This document shows, piece after piece, positions 1 to 6,571 of a stretch of 6,865 bases of DNA (position 1 is the stretch's first letter; each line of letters opens with the position of its first letter). Origin of the DNA: an uncultured bacterium (GTDB lineage Bacteria > Cyanobacteriota > Vampirovibrionia > Gastranaerophilales > Gastranaerophilaceae); the NCBI GenBank assembly GCA_900547585.1, contig URHD01000091.1, forward strand, positions 1 through 6,865. Direction: 5' to 3'. The notes below the pieces were generated by a model. It saw nothing but the letters and a program-made list of their open reading frames with translations, did no database searches and was not told where the DNA came from. The translations under genes were made by a program, and so were the position numbers.

Positions 1-20
1 GAAGTAATATGGAGCAAAAA

Positions 21-323
21 ATGAAAATAAACGCAATAAATTCGTATAAAAAAGCGTCAAATACATCTTTTGGAGAGATTCATCCAGCTTATATTGCAAA
101 AATGAGCGAAAGGCTGGGCAATGTGCAGCGTGATGTTGTTGACTTGAAAGAAAAAGCTGATGAAGCGAAAAAAAGAGAAGAATTGATTATAAAACAAAAC
201 CGTAATATTCTGCATTCTCTTGCTATTTTGGGTAATATGGTGGCACACCAGGATGACTATGATGTGAATGAAAAATGTCGCAAGGCAAATCGCATTATTG
301 AGTTGTCTAAAGAATATTTATGA
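21..323 (+). CDS. Small hypothetical protein, coiled-coil-like, 100 residues
   Basis: I do not recognise this protein. An ATG at 9 is in frame, but the ATG at 21 is preferred: a GGAG at 11-14 lies 6 bases before it, while the first ATG has no visible ribosome site in the 8 bases available. The product is 100 residues, highly charged and soluble, with no signal peptide or membrane segment. The first 20 residues are polar with a Ser-Phe-Gly at 16-18. Residues about 27-62 are rich in K, E, D and R with spaced hydrophobics, which suggests one long helix or coiled coil. A less charged stretch at 64-75 (HSLAILGNMVAH) and a second helix at the C-terminus follow. Its stop is 3 bp from the convergent cysE stop. 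Its promoter would lie outside the window. The N-terminal style resembles small lineage-specific proteins I associate with Gastranaerophilales, which is only an impression. Confidence 0.7.
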   Translation: MKINAINSYKKASNTSFGEIHPAYIAKMSERLGNVQRDVVDLKEKADEAKKREELIIKQNRNILHSLAILGNMVAHQDDYDVNEKCRKANRIIELSKEYL

Positions 324-326
324 TTT

Positions 327-989
327 TTAACAATCCGTTTTCCCGCTGGTTGTCAAATTAAGCTGCTCTTTTATCTCCTGCACCTCGTAGGTAAGCCTGT
401 TGAGCTGGCATTTTACAGGGTCGGGCATTCTGTTGTGCATTAGCTGGCCGTCAACCATTACACGCTGGTGAACAACGCGTCCGGGTATGCCTACAACAGT
501 ACAATCTGCCGGAACATCGTCAACCACCACCGAACCTGCCCCGATTCTGGAATTTTTGCCTATTGTCAGGTTTCCGAGGACTTTTGCGCCTGCTCCGACA
601 ATAACATTGTCTTCGAGCGTAGGATGGCGCTTTCCGTGTTCTTTTCCTGTTCCTCCGAGCGTTACGCCCTGATAAAGAAGCACATCATCGCCTATAAATG
701 TTGTTTCGCCTATTACAACACCCATTCCGTGATCAATAAAAAATCTTCGCCCGATTCTTGCGCCTGGATGGATTTCTATGCCCGTAAAAATCCTGCTCCA
801 ATAAGAAATCAACCGCGGAATGACCGGAATTCCCCAGTATCTCAGCTTATGCGCAATTCTATGCGCAATCAATGCATGCAGCCCCGGATAACATAAAAAA
901 ACTTCGACAATATTATTTGCCGCAGGGTCTTTTTCGTAAATTGTTTTTATATCCTCTTTAATTTGCGCAATTGCACGTTTTAGTAACAT
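327..989 (-). CDS. cysE: Serine O-acetyltransferase
   Basis: Transfers an acetyl group from acetyl-CoA to L-serine, giving O-acetylserine, the substrate of the neighbouring CysK; a cytosolic enzyme. The 220 residues match the short bacterial form, which lacks the longer N-terminal domain of the enterobacterial enzyme. Residues 1-60 are the helical N-terminal part. From about 70 to 172 hexapeptide repeats form a left-handed beta helix. IHPGA is at 73-77, the D86-H87 pair in [11 protein letters not shown] holds the presumed catalytic His, and [14 protein letters not shown] at 110-123 is the loop shaping the active site and CoA site. A C-terminal helix follows at about 195-212. The start is supported by CAGGAG 5 bases upstream. 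It is the last gene of the tyrS-cysK-cysE operon, 30 bp after cysK. No terminator is seen after its stop, so its transcript probably runs antisense into the small gene at 21-323. The tail (180-220) could bind CysK, as C-termini of this family do, although the usual final Ile is replaced by Cys. Confidence 0.95.
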   Translation of the reverse strand: MLLKRAIAQIKEDIKTIYEKDPAANNIVEVFLCYPGLHALIAHRIAHKLRYWGIPVIPRLISYWSRIFTGIEIHPGARIGRRFFIDHGMGVVIGETTFIGDDVLLYQGVTLGGTGKEHGKRHPTLEDNVIVGAGAKVLGNLTIGKNSRIGAGSVVVDDVPADCTVVGIPGRVVHQRVMVDGQLMHNRMPDPVKCQLNRLTYEVQEIKEQLNLTTSGKTDC

Positions 990-1019
990 TTTTTCTCCTG
1001 TTATGGACGCATTTTTAAT

Positions 1020-1940
1020 CTAGTCAAATAATTTTGTAGATAAATATCGTTCGCCGTAATCTGTTATTACTGTGACTATTTTTTTTCCTTTATTTTCGGG
1101 GCGTTTTGCTATCCTGATTGCGCCGCTGACGTTGGCTCCCGAGGAAATTCCACAAAGCACGCCTTCTTTTCTTGCCAACAGCTTTGCCGTTTCAATTGAT
1201 TCAAGCTCTTCTGCCGTTATTATTTCGTCAATGACGCTCATATCAAGGTTTTTGGGTATGAAATTTGCTCCAATGCCCTGAATCCCGTGCGGGCCTGCTT
1301 TTCCCTCTGATACAAGCGGGCTGTCTTTGGGTTCGATTGCAATGATTTTTATATTAGGATTAAGCTCTTTTAGGCGTTTTCCAACTCCTGAAATCGTGCC
1401 GCCGGTGCCGAAAGATGCAACAAAAATGTCTATATTCCCGTGGGTATCTGCCCAAATTTCTTCAGCTGTTGTCAAAATGTGGGATTTTGGGTTGTCGGGG
1501 TTGCTGAATTGAGCCGGAACAAAGCTGCTTTCGTATTTTTCAGCAAGTTCAAGAGCCATATCCACAGCGCCTTTCATGCCTGCTTCTTTTGGCGTCAAAA
1601 CAAGCTCAGCTCCGTAGCCCTGAAGCATTTTTCTTCGCTCAATACTCATACTTTCAGGCATTGTCAGGATTATTTTGTATCCTTTAACAGCACAAACAAG
1701 AGCCAGCCCGATTCCTGTATTTCCGCTTGTTGGCTCTATTATAACCGTGTTTTTGTCGATTTTTCCGAGCTTTTCTGCTTCTTCAATCATTTTCAAGGCT
1801 GCGCGGTCTTTTATTGAATGCGCAGGGTTGAAAAATTCGAGCTTCAGGTAAATTTCAGCTTCACTGTCATTAATTTTGTTCAGTTTTACCATCGGGGTTT
1901 TCCCGATTAGCTCCAATATATTGCCGTAAATATCAGGCAT
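1020..1940 (-). CDS. cysK: Cysteine synthase (O-acetylserine sulfhydrylase)
   Basis: PLP-dependent fold-type II enzyme that makes L-cysteine from O-acetylserine and sulfide, using the product of the adjacent cysE. The 306 residues are the normal length. The signature NPAHSIKDR at 38-46 contains the PLP lysine K44. TSGNTG at 71-76 is the substrate loop, GTGGT at 178-182 binds the cofactor phosphate, HGIQGIGA spans 218-225, and SSGAN at 266-270 contacts the pyridine ring. The family C-terminus TDYGERYLST is intact. No N-terminal CBS or heme domain is present, which argues against a cystathionine beta-synthase. The ATG at 1940 has GGAG 7 bases upstream, and that site lies inside the last codons of tyrS. 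The first 8 bases overlap the tyrS end (ATGCCTGA), so translation is probably coupled. CysK and CysM activities cannot be told apart here with certainty, but the sequence fits CysK. Confidence 0.95.
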   Translation of the reverse strand: MPDIYGNILELIGKTPMVKLNKINDSEAEIYLKLEFFNPAHSIKDRAALKMIEEAEKLGKIDKNTVIIEPTSGNTGIGLALVCAVKGYKIILTMPESMSIERRKMLQGYGAELVLTPKEAGMKGAVDMALELAEKYESSFVPAQFSNPDNPKSHILTTAEEIWADTHGNIDIFVASFGTGGTISGVGKRLKELNPNIKIIAIEPKDSPLVSEGKAGPHGIQGIGANFIPKNLDMSVIDEIITAEELESIETAKLLARKEGVLCGISSGANVSGAIRIAKRPENKGKKIVTVITDYGERYLSTKLFD

Positions 1941-3165
1941 TTTTAAGCTCCATGAATTTTCGTTTTCCTGATTGCAGGATTTGTGATTTTTCTGATGGTT
2001 TTACAATAAAAGCCGTGTCGTTGATTTTTTCATTATCAATTTTTACACCGCCTCCGGCAATTAGCCTCTTGGCTTCCCCCTTGCTGGCAACAAATCCCAA
2101 CTCAAGGAGCAAATCAAGAATATTCGTTTCAGTTTTCAGTGCAAACGACGGAATATCCTCCGGAATCCCTTTGTTTTGAACAACATTTACAAATTCGTCC
2201 TGCGCTTTTTTCGTTTCTTCGTCGCTGTGGTATTCATTTGTTATTGTGTAAGCCAGCTGCATTTTTATGTCGCGCGGATTTTCTGTTTTTAAACGTTCTT
2301 CAATTTTTTTCAGCTCTTCATCTGAAATATCAGTCAAAAGTGTAAAGTATTTCATAATCAACGTGTCCGGAATTGACATTAGCTTTCCGTACATGTCTTT
2401 TGCACTGTCAGTCAGGGAAATGCAGTGTTCGGGGTAGGTTTTAGACATTTTAACAAGCCCGTCCGTGCCTTCAATCAGCGGTAAAAGCATAACCATCTGA
2501 GGATTTGGCTTGCCGTAAGCGGTTTGAATCTCTCTTCCGAGCAGAACATTGAACCTCTGGTCAGTTCCGCCCAGCTCAATGTCCGCATCAATCGCAACCG
2601 AGTCATAGGCCTGCATAAGCGGGTAGAAAAATTCGTGAATTGAAATGGGTTTTCCGTCTGCGTAGCGTTTTGCAAAGTCGTCACGGGTCATCATCTGGGC
2701 AACTGTGACATTTGACGCGAGTTTTAGCAAATCTGTAAGCTGCATCGGGTGGAGCCAGTCGGCATTGTTTACTACTTCGGCTTTTGAGGTGTCAAGAACT
2801 TTTGACATCTGTTCAAAATATGTTTTCGCGTTTTCCTCGACCTGTTCTTTGGTTAATGCAGGGCGAGTTTCTGATTTTCCTGACGGATCGCCTACCATTG
2901 CGGTTGCTCCGCCGACAAGAAGTACGATTGTGTGCCCGAGCTCCTGAAATCTTTTGAGTTTTTTCATAACAACAGTATGTCCTAGGTGCAAATCAGGGCG
3001 GGTCGGATCCATACCGAGTTTTACGCGGATGGGTTTGCCGGATTCGGCTGATTTTTGAAGTTTTATAGCCAGTTCATTAACTCCGCCCGGCAAAAGTTCG
3101 GCGCCTCTTGAGATTTCCTGTGCCTGTTTAATAAATTCTTCTTTTAGTATAAATTTTTCTTCCAT
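1933..3165 (-). CDS. tyrS: Tyrosyl-tRNA synthetase
   Basis: Class I aminoacyl-tRNA synthetase charging tRNA-Tyr with tyrosine in the cytosol. The 410 residues are the usual length. The Rossmann catalytic domain has HLGH at 60-63 (HIGH motif) within the conserved GMDPTRPDLHLGH, GDPSGKSETR at 92-101, the tyrosine-recognition stretch YPLMQAYDS at 181-189 (Y181, Q185, D188 equivalents), and GGTDQRFNVLLGR at 199-211. The KMSKS loop reads KMSKT at 239-243, so the last Ser is replaced by Thr. It is followed by YPEHC rather than the LGNYI-like sequence I expect in the HLGH-type subfamily. An S4 RNA-binding domain lies at about 347-390 (LLLELGFVASKGEAKRLI, then GGGVKID). The start ATG has AAAGGA about 6 bases upstream. 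It is the first gene of tyrS-cysK-cysE. No T-box leader is visible, since the likely transcript start is only about 20 bases upstream of the ATG. Confidence 0.95.
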   Translation of the reverse strand: MEEKFILKEEFIKQAQEISRGAELLPGGVNELAIKLQKSAESGKPIRVKLGMDPTRPDLHLGHTVVMKKLKRFQELGHTIVLLVGGATAMVGDPSGKSETRPALTKEQVEENAKTYFEQMSKVLDTSKAEVVNNADWLHPMQLTDLLKLASNVTVAQMMTRDDFAKRYADGKPISIHEFFYPLMQAYDSVAIDADIELGGTDQRFNVLLGREIQTAYGKPNPQMVMLLPLIEGTDGLVKMSKTYPEHCISLTDSAKDMYGKLMSIPDTLIMKYFTLLTDISDEELKKIEERLKTENPRDIKMQLAYTITNEYHSDEETKKAQDEFVNVVQNKGIPEDIPSFALKTETNILDLLLELGFVASKGEAKRLIAGGGVKIDNEKINDTAFIVKPSEKSQILQSGKRKFMELKNA

Positions 3166-3194
3166 TATTCTTTCCTTTTTTAATTTTTGTTTTC

Positions 3195-3203
3195 ATTGTA
3201 GCA
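3195..3203 (-). promoter_or_regulatory. Probable extended -10 promoter for the tyrS-cysK-cysE operon
   Basis: On the minus strand TGC then TACAAT makes an extended -10 element (5 of 6 matches to TATAAT, with the upstream TG). It would start transcription near 3188, about 22 bases before the tyrS ATG. No good -35 is seen at 16-18 bases, which is tolerable for an extended -10 promoter. Inferred from sequence alone. Confidence 0.45.
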
Positions 3204-3261
3204 AAAAATAGAATATGAATCATGTTTGAGGGGATTTTGAAGAATAATTTCAACCGGTGCG

Positions 3262-3282
3262 GCTCTGAATCAAATTCAGAGC
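3262..3282. repeat. Perfect 9-bp inverted repeat between trpB and tyrS
   Basis: GCTCTGAAT and ATTCAGAGC are exact reverse complements around a 3-base spacer. On the minus strand, the direction in which trpB and tyrS are transcribed, the repeat is followed by a GC-rich stretch and not a run of Ts. It is therefore a poor Rho-independent terminator for trpB. On the plus strand it is followed by ACAATTTTTG, a weak T tract, but no plus-strand gene ends here. Its centre is about 85 bases upstream of the predicted tyrS start site. It could be a regulator site, an RNA 3'-end hairpin of trpB, or a weak terminator of antisense transcripts. Confidence 0.6.
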
Positions 3283-3328
3283 ACAATTTTTGTAAGTTTT
3301 TTCTCACACGGTATCTAGCTTCCTAACA

Positions 3329-4531
3329 TCATACCAGCAGCTGTAGCAATCTTTCTGTGTCTTTATCACCTCTGCCGGAAAGATTAACTACAATAATGTC
3401 ATTTTTTGAGGTTTTCGGCATAAGTTTTTCAAGATAAGCAACAGCATGCGCAGATTCAATTGCCGGAATAATACCTTCCTGTCTTGAAAGCCTTGCAAAC
3501 GCCTGAACAGCTTCATCATCTGTAATCGGCTCATATTTCGCTTTTCCCGTATCATGCAAATAACAATGTTCCGGCCCGCACCCCGGATAATCCAGCCCTG
3601 CTGAAATAGAATAAGATTCGCCCACGTTTCCGTCTTTGTCGCACAAGACATACTGGCGTTTTCCATGAAGAATCATCTTTTTGCCCCTGGCAAGGCTTGC
3701 CGCAGTTTTTCCTGTTTCAACTCCCTCACCTGCGGCCTCAATTCCGATTAAATTTACCTCGGGATTGTCCATAAATGCATGAAATGCCCCGATTGCGTTG
3801 CTCCCTCCTCCAATACAGGCAAGAACGTAATCAGGAAGCCTTCCTTCTTTTTCAATACACTGGTGTTTTATTTCGTTGCCAATCACCGACTGGAAAAATC
3901 TCACAATTTTCGGGTAAGGATGAGGCCCGACTGCCGAACCTAGTATGTAAAACACTTCATCGCAATGCCGAATCCAGTAATCTATTGCTGCGTCGCACGC
4001 GTCAGAGAGCGTTTTTGTGCCTGTATCAACTGAATGAACTTTTGCACCGAGAAGTTTCATTCTTTCAACGTTTAAATGCTGGCGAATTATGTCTTTTTCG
4101 CCCATAAATACTTCGCATTCAAGCCCGAGCAAAGTTGCAGCAGTCGCCGAAGCAACTCCATGCTGTCCTGCGCCGGTTTCAGCAATAACTTTTTTTGCGC
4201 ACATTCTTTTGGCGAGCAGGGCCTGTCCGATTACATTATTTATTTTGTGAGCGCCTGTGTGGTTCAGGTCTTCTCTTTTTAGATAAATTTTTCCTTTTCC
4301 GTAATATTTTGTCAAATTTTTTGCATAATACAAAGGCGTTGGCCTGCCAGAATAGTCTTTTAGCAGGTCATAAACTTCTTTTAAAAATTCCTCGTCAGCT
4401 TTTGCTTTTTCAAATTCATCATTGAGGCGGTTCAGAACTTTTTTGAAGACTTCCGGAACAAAAGCACCGCCAAATTCCCCGAAAAACCCCTCTTTATCGG
4501 GAAGATTGTATTTTAAACCCTTTACGAACAT
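3329..4531 (-). CDS. trpB: Tryptophan synthase beta subunit
   Basis: PLP enzyme catalysing indole plus L-serine to L-tryptophan, normally in an alpha2-beta2 complex with TrpA. The 400 residues match the standard TrpB1 type. [10 protein letters not shown] at 18-27 is the typical N-terminus and GRPTPLYYA lies at 62-70. [16 protein letters not shown] at 84-99 carries the PLP lysine K96. [11 protein letters not shown] at 117-127 carries the catalytic Glu118. [10 protein letters not shown] spans 198-207, the phosphate-binding loop GGGSNAIG spans 241-248, and SGRGDKD lies at 385-391. The ATG has AAAGGAG 6 bases upstream. It stands alone: the upstream gene ends in a terminator, and the next gene downstream is tyrS after 163 bp. 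No trpA or other trp gene is in the window. It shares the fold-type II PLP domain with the nearby CysK. No missing active-site residue was noticed. Confidence 0.96.
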   Translation of the reverse strand: MFVKGLKYNLPDKEGFFGEFGGAFVPEVFKKVLNRLNDEFEKAKADEEFLKEVYDLLKDYSGRPTPLYYAKNLTKYYGKGKIYLKREDLNHTGAHKINNVIGQALLAKRMCAKKVIAETGAGQHGVASATAATLLGLECEVFMGEKDIIRQHLNVERMKLLGAKVHSVDTGTKTLSDACDAAIDYWIRHCDEVFYILGSAVGPHPYPKIVRFFQSVIGNEIKHQCIEKEGRLPDYVLACIGGGSNAIGAFHAFMDNPEVNLIGIEAAGEGVETGKTAASLARGKKMILHGKRQYVLCDKDGNVGESYSISAGLDYPGCGPEHCYLHDTGKAKYEPITDDEAVQAFARLSRQEGIIPAIESAHAVAYLEKLMPKTSKNDIIVVNLSGRGDKDTERLLQLLV

Positions 4532-4554
4532 AGTTTTCTCCTTTGTACAACACT

Positions 4555-4563
4555 ATTTTAACA
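4555..4563 (-). promoter_or_regulatory. Possible extended -10 promoter for trpB
   Basis: Just after the terminator of the upstream gene, the minus strand reads TG-T-TAAAAT, an extended -10 with 5 of 6 matches. The transcript would begin near 4548 and reach the trpB ATG within about 20 bases, leaving no room for a leader-peptide attenuator. The -35 region falls in the T-rich terminator tail and is weak. An 8-bp palindrome TTGTACAA (4543-4550) sits between this box and the ribosome site and could be an operator, but it is short. Confidence 0.35.
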
Positions 4564-4571
4564 AAAAAGGC

Positions 4572-4602
4572 AAAAAAAGAGAGCTTATTAAAAGCTCTCT
4601 TT
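4572..4602 (-). terminator. Rho-independent terminator of the winged-helix gene
   Basis: On the minus strand an 11-bp perfect stem (AAAGAGAGCTT with AAGCTCTCTTT, 5-base loop) runs straight into a run of seven Ts. It begins 22 bases after the stop of the gene at 4625-4843. It separates that gene from trpB. On the plus strand the tail is weaker (TTTCTAAAATTG), and no plus-strand gene ends here. Confidence 0.85.
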
Positions 4603-4624
4603 CTAAAATTGTTTTTAACAAAAA

Positions 4625-4843
4625 CTAGTTATTGTTATTATCTGTCAATCTAACTTTTGTTCTTAAACCTTTACCTGACAAATCAGCTTTTCCTTCATGT
4701 GACAACCAGCCGATACCCATATTTACGAAGTTTTCGCTAAGATCTAATTCTTTTTGAATTTTAGATATAGTTGCTTCACTATTTTTTTGATCTGCTAAAA
4801 ATTCGTAAACTTTTCCAGCTGCTTCGCCAATGTAATAATTCAT
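4625..4843 (-). CDS. Small winged-helix protein (DUF2582-like)
   Basis: A 72-residue protein resembling the small winged helix-turn-helix family known as DUF2582. It opens with IGEAAGKVYEFL (5-16), typical of the first helix. A region matching a helix-turn-helix follows (TISKIQKELDLSENFVNMGIGWL, about 25-47), then a short wing with charged strands (GKADLSGKGLRTKVRLT, 51-67). The tail is DNNNN. Members are usually single-domain and their biological role is not established. DNA binding is inferred from the fold, so it may be a regulator or may bind protein instead. The start has AGAAGGAG 7 bases upstream. It is a one-gene unit with its own promoter and terminator, divergent from leuD, and this arrangement makes it a candidate regulator of itself and of leuDB. 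The family call is from memory of the pattern, not a search. Confidence 0.8.
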   Translation of the reverse strand: MNYYIGEAAGKVYEFLADQKNSEATISKIQKELDLSENFVNMGIGWLSHEGKADLSGKGLRTKVRLTDNNNN

Positions 4844-4862
4844 TCTTAATCTCCTTCTGTTC

Positions 4863-4891
4863 TTGTTCCTAAATGAATAATTTGATACTAT
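4863..4891 (+). promoter_or_regulatory. Possible promoter for leuD-leuB
   Basis: TTGTTC at 4863-4868, a 17-base spacer, then TACTAT at 4886-4891 with TG one base before it (extended -10). Each box matches consensus at 4 of 6 positions. It would start transcription near 4898, giving a leader of about 35 bases before the leuD ATG. The -10 lies in the left arm of the inverted repeat at 4885-4903. Confidence 0.4.
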
Positions 4892-4903
4892 TATTTATAG
4901 TAT
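4885..4903. repeat. Operator-like inverted repeat between divergent promoters
   Basis: ATACTAT and ATAGTAT are perfect reverse complements around a 5-base spacer. The repeat is too AT-rich to be a useful RNA hairpin, but its size and position suit a dimeric DNA-binding protein. It overlaps the predicted -10 boxes of both divergent promoters. The adjacent winged-helix protein is the obvious candidate to bind it; this is inference from position only. Chance palindromes are common in AT-rich DNA. Confidence 0.5.
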
Positions 4904-4922
4904 AAATTTTGACATTTGTAAA
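4894..4922 (-). promoter_or_regulatory. Promoter for the winged-helix gene
   Basis: On the minus strand TTTACA, a 17-base spacer, then TATAAA: each box matches the sigma70 consensus at 5 of 6 positions with ideal spacing. Transcription would begin near 4887, about 44 bases before the ATG at 4843. The -10 overlaps the inverted repeat at 4885-4903, so one bound protein could block both this promoter and the divergent one. Confidence 0.6.
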
Positions 4923-4933
4923 CGGAGTTGAAG

Positions 4934-5434
4934 ATGAATCATACAAAGAGAGGATTTTGTCACAAGTACGGAAATAATGTTGATACGGATGTAATTATTC
5001 CGGCCAGATACCTCAATACTTCCGACGAAAAAGAACTTGCTTCACATTGCATGGAGGATATTGATAAATCGTTTGCCAATCGTGTAAATGGAGGAGATGT
5101 TATTGTTGCGGGAGAAAATTTTGGCTGCGGAAGTTCCCGTGAACATGCACCGATTGCTATAAAAGCCAGCGGAATTTCTCTGGTGATAGCGAAAAGCTTT
5201 GCGAGGATATTTTTTAGAAATTCAATTAACATCGGGCTGCCGATTCTTGAACATCCTGCGCTTTCTGATGACGCAGAGGATGGCGATGAATTTGAATTTG
5301 ATTTATCCACGGGAATAGTAAAAAATCTTACAAAGAATAAAGAATATCAGTGCGCAAAATTTCCACTGGCAATTCAGGAATTGATTTCAAAAGGCGGCTT
5401 GATTAACTATACAAAAAATAAACTCGGAGTGTAA
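4934..5434 (+). CDS. leuD: 3-isopropylmalate dehydratase small subunit
   Basis: Small (swivel-domain) subunit of isopropylmalate isomerase, which converts 2-isopropylmalate to 3-isopropylmalate in leucine synthesis together with the iron-sulfur subunit LeuC. The product is 166 residues, the short form seen in archaea and many bacteria, rather than the roughly 200-residue enterobacterial form. Signatures are [15 protein letters not shown] at 15-29, [14 protein letters not shown] at 60-73 (substrate-binding swivel loop), and [16 protein letters not shown] at 88-103. A TTG at 4928 is in frame, but the ATG at 4934 is chosen because GGAG at 4924-4927 is 6 bases before it and directly abuts the TTG. 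The next gene, leuB, begins 1 bp after the stop. No leuC is adjacent, so the large subunit must be encoded elsewhere. The short form could also be a homoaconitase-like small subunit; the leuB partner favours leucine. Confidence 0.93.
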   Translation: MNHTKRGFCHKYGNNVDTDVIIPARYLNTSDEKELASHCMEDIDKSFANRVNGGDVIVAGENFGCGSSREHAPIAIKASGISLVIAKSFARIFFRNSINIGLPILEHPALSDDAEDGDEFEFDLSTGIVKNLTKNKEYQCAKFPLAIQELISKGGLINYTKNKLGV

Positions 5435-5435
5435 A

Positions 5436-6524
5436 ATGACAAATTATAAAATTTCAGTTTTAGGCGGCGACGGCACAGGGCCTGAGGTTATTGCGGAAGG
5501 CGTTAAGGTATTAAATGCTGTTGGTAAAAAATTCGGTATAAATTTTGATTTTGAATACGGATTAATCGGCGGCAGTGCCTACGATGCGCATAAAACCCCG
5601 CTTCCCGACGAAACTATTGCGCTTGCAAAGGCTTCTGATGCTGTTTATCTGGGGGCTGTCGGTGATTGGAAGTATGATTCGCTTTCTCCAGAAGTTCGGC
5701 CGGAAAAGGCGCTTCTCGGGATAAGAAAAGCGTTGAATTTATTCGCAAATCTGCGTCCTGCAATAGTTTTTGATGAACTGGTCTGCTCGTCGCCTTTAAA
5801 ACCCGAAATTGTTCAGAGCGTCGATATAATGATTGTCAGGGAGCTTACCGGTGATGTTTATTTTGGCGAACCCAGAGGAATTGAAACGCAAAACGGGCAA
5901 AAAATCGGTTTCAATAACATGATTTATTCAGAAAATGAAATCCGCCGCATCGCTCATGTTGCTTTTAAAACTGCAATGAAACGTTCAAAAAAACTCTGTT
6001 CTGTTGATAAGGCTAATGTGCTTGATGTTTCGCGTTTATGGCGTGAAATTTTTATTGAAATTTCAAAAGATTACCCCGAAGTTGAACTTTCGCACATGTA
6101 CGTTGATAATGCGGCAATGCAGCTTATTAGGAACCCGAAGCAGTTTGATGTGATTGCAACGGGCAATATTTTCGGTGATATTTTGTCCGATGAAGCATCA
6201 ATGCTGCCCGGTTCACTCGGTCTTTTACCCAGCGCAAGCCTTTCTGAAACGAATTTGGGCATGTATGAGCCGATTCACGGTTCGGCACCCGATTTAAAAG
6301 GTAAAAATATAGTAAATCCTATTGCAACGATTCTCTCAGGCTCCATGATGTTAAAATACAGTTTTTCTCTCGAAGAAGAAGCAAAATCAATCGAAAATGC
6401 GGTGAAATCAGTTCTAAAATCCGGATACAGAACAGAGGATATTTATTCGGAGGGCATGCTAAAAATTTCGACTTCTCAAATGGGCGATTTGGTTGCAAAA
6501 TCAGTACTTGCGGCGGATTTCTAG
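5436..6524 (+). CDS. leuB: 3-isopropylmalate dehydrogenase
   Basis: Oxidatively decarboxylates 3-isopropylmalate with NAD+ to the 2-oxo precursor of leucine, the step after LeuCD. Cytosolic, usually a dimer. The 362 residues are the normal length. GDGTGPEV lies at 11-18. [11 protein letters not shown] at 88-98 and NLFANLRP at 101-108 carry substrate-contacting arginines. [13 protein letters not shown] spans 135-147, and [13 protein letters not shown] at 191-203 has the catalytic Lys192. YVDNAAMQL spans 222-230, and [12 protein letters not shown] at 244-255 has the metal-binding Asps. [15 protein letters not shown] at 281-295 forms the NAD+ adenosine pocket typical of NAD-specific members. The long [11 protein letters not shown] segment and the leuD partner argue for LeuB over isocitrate or tartrate dehydrogenase. 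GGAG at 5426-5429, inside the leuD end, lies 6 bases before the ATG, so translation is likely coupled to leuD. The stop is followed by a weak hairpin (CTAGTTCT with AGAATTAG, one G-U) with no T run. Confidence 0.96.
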   Translation: MTNYKISVLGGDGTGPEVIAEGVKVLNAVGKKFGINFDFEYGLIGGSAYDAHKTPLPDETIALAKASDAVYLGAVGDWKYDSLSPEVRPEKALLGIRKALNLFANLRPAIVFDELVCSSPLKPEIVQSVDIMIVRELTGDVYFGEPRGIETQNGQKIGFNNMIYSENEIRRIAHVAFKTAMKRSKKLCSVDKANVLDVSRLWREIFIEISKDYPEVELSHMYVDNAAMQLIRNPKQFDVIATGNIFGDILSDEASMLPGSLGLLPSASLSETNLGMYEPIHGSAPDLKGKNIVNPIATILSGSMMLKYSFSLEEEAKSIENAVKSVLKSGYRTEDIYSEGMLKISTSQMGDLVAKSVLAADF

Positions 6525-6559
6525 TTCTTTAGAATTAGTTATAAGGTTAAGATTACACT

Positions 6560-6565
6560 TATAAT
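6560..6565 (+). promoter_or_regulatory. Consensus -10 box ahead of the candidate RNA
   Basis: A perfect TATAAT lies 36 bases after the leuB stop. Transcription would begin near 6572. The region 16-18 bases upstream (around 6536-6543) offers only weak -35 matches such as TAGTTA. In AT-rich DNA a bare TATAAT can arise by chance; its position just before a GC-richer foldable stretch raises the likelihood. Confidence 0.4.
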
Positions 6566-6571
6566 TCAAAA

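Noticed and set aside
468..896. Plus-strand open frames of 61 and 142 residues inside cysE
   Set aside because: They are antisense to a clear cysE with all family motifs, and the translations are cysteine- and serine-rich with no family resemblance.
3166..3328. T-box leader for tyrS
   Set aside because: No T-box-like conserved sequence or antiterminator is visible, and the likely start site leaves only about 20 bases of leader.
1020..4531. cysK and trpB as a recent duplication
   Set aside because: Both share the fold-type II PLP domain, but their motifs and lengths are those of long-diverged, separate families.
4928..4933. TTG as the leuD start
   Set aside because: The GGAG at 4924-4927 touches the TTG but is ideally 6 bases from the ATG at 4934.
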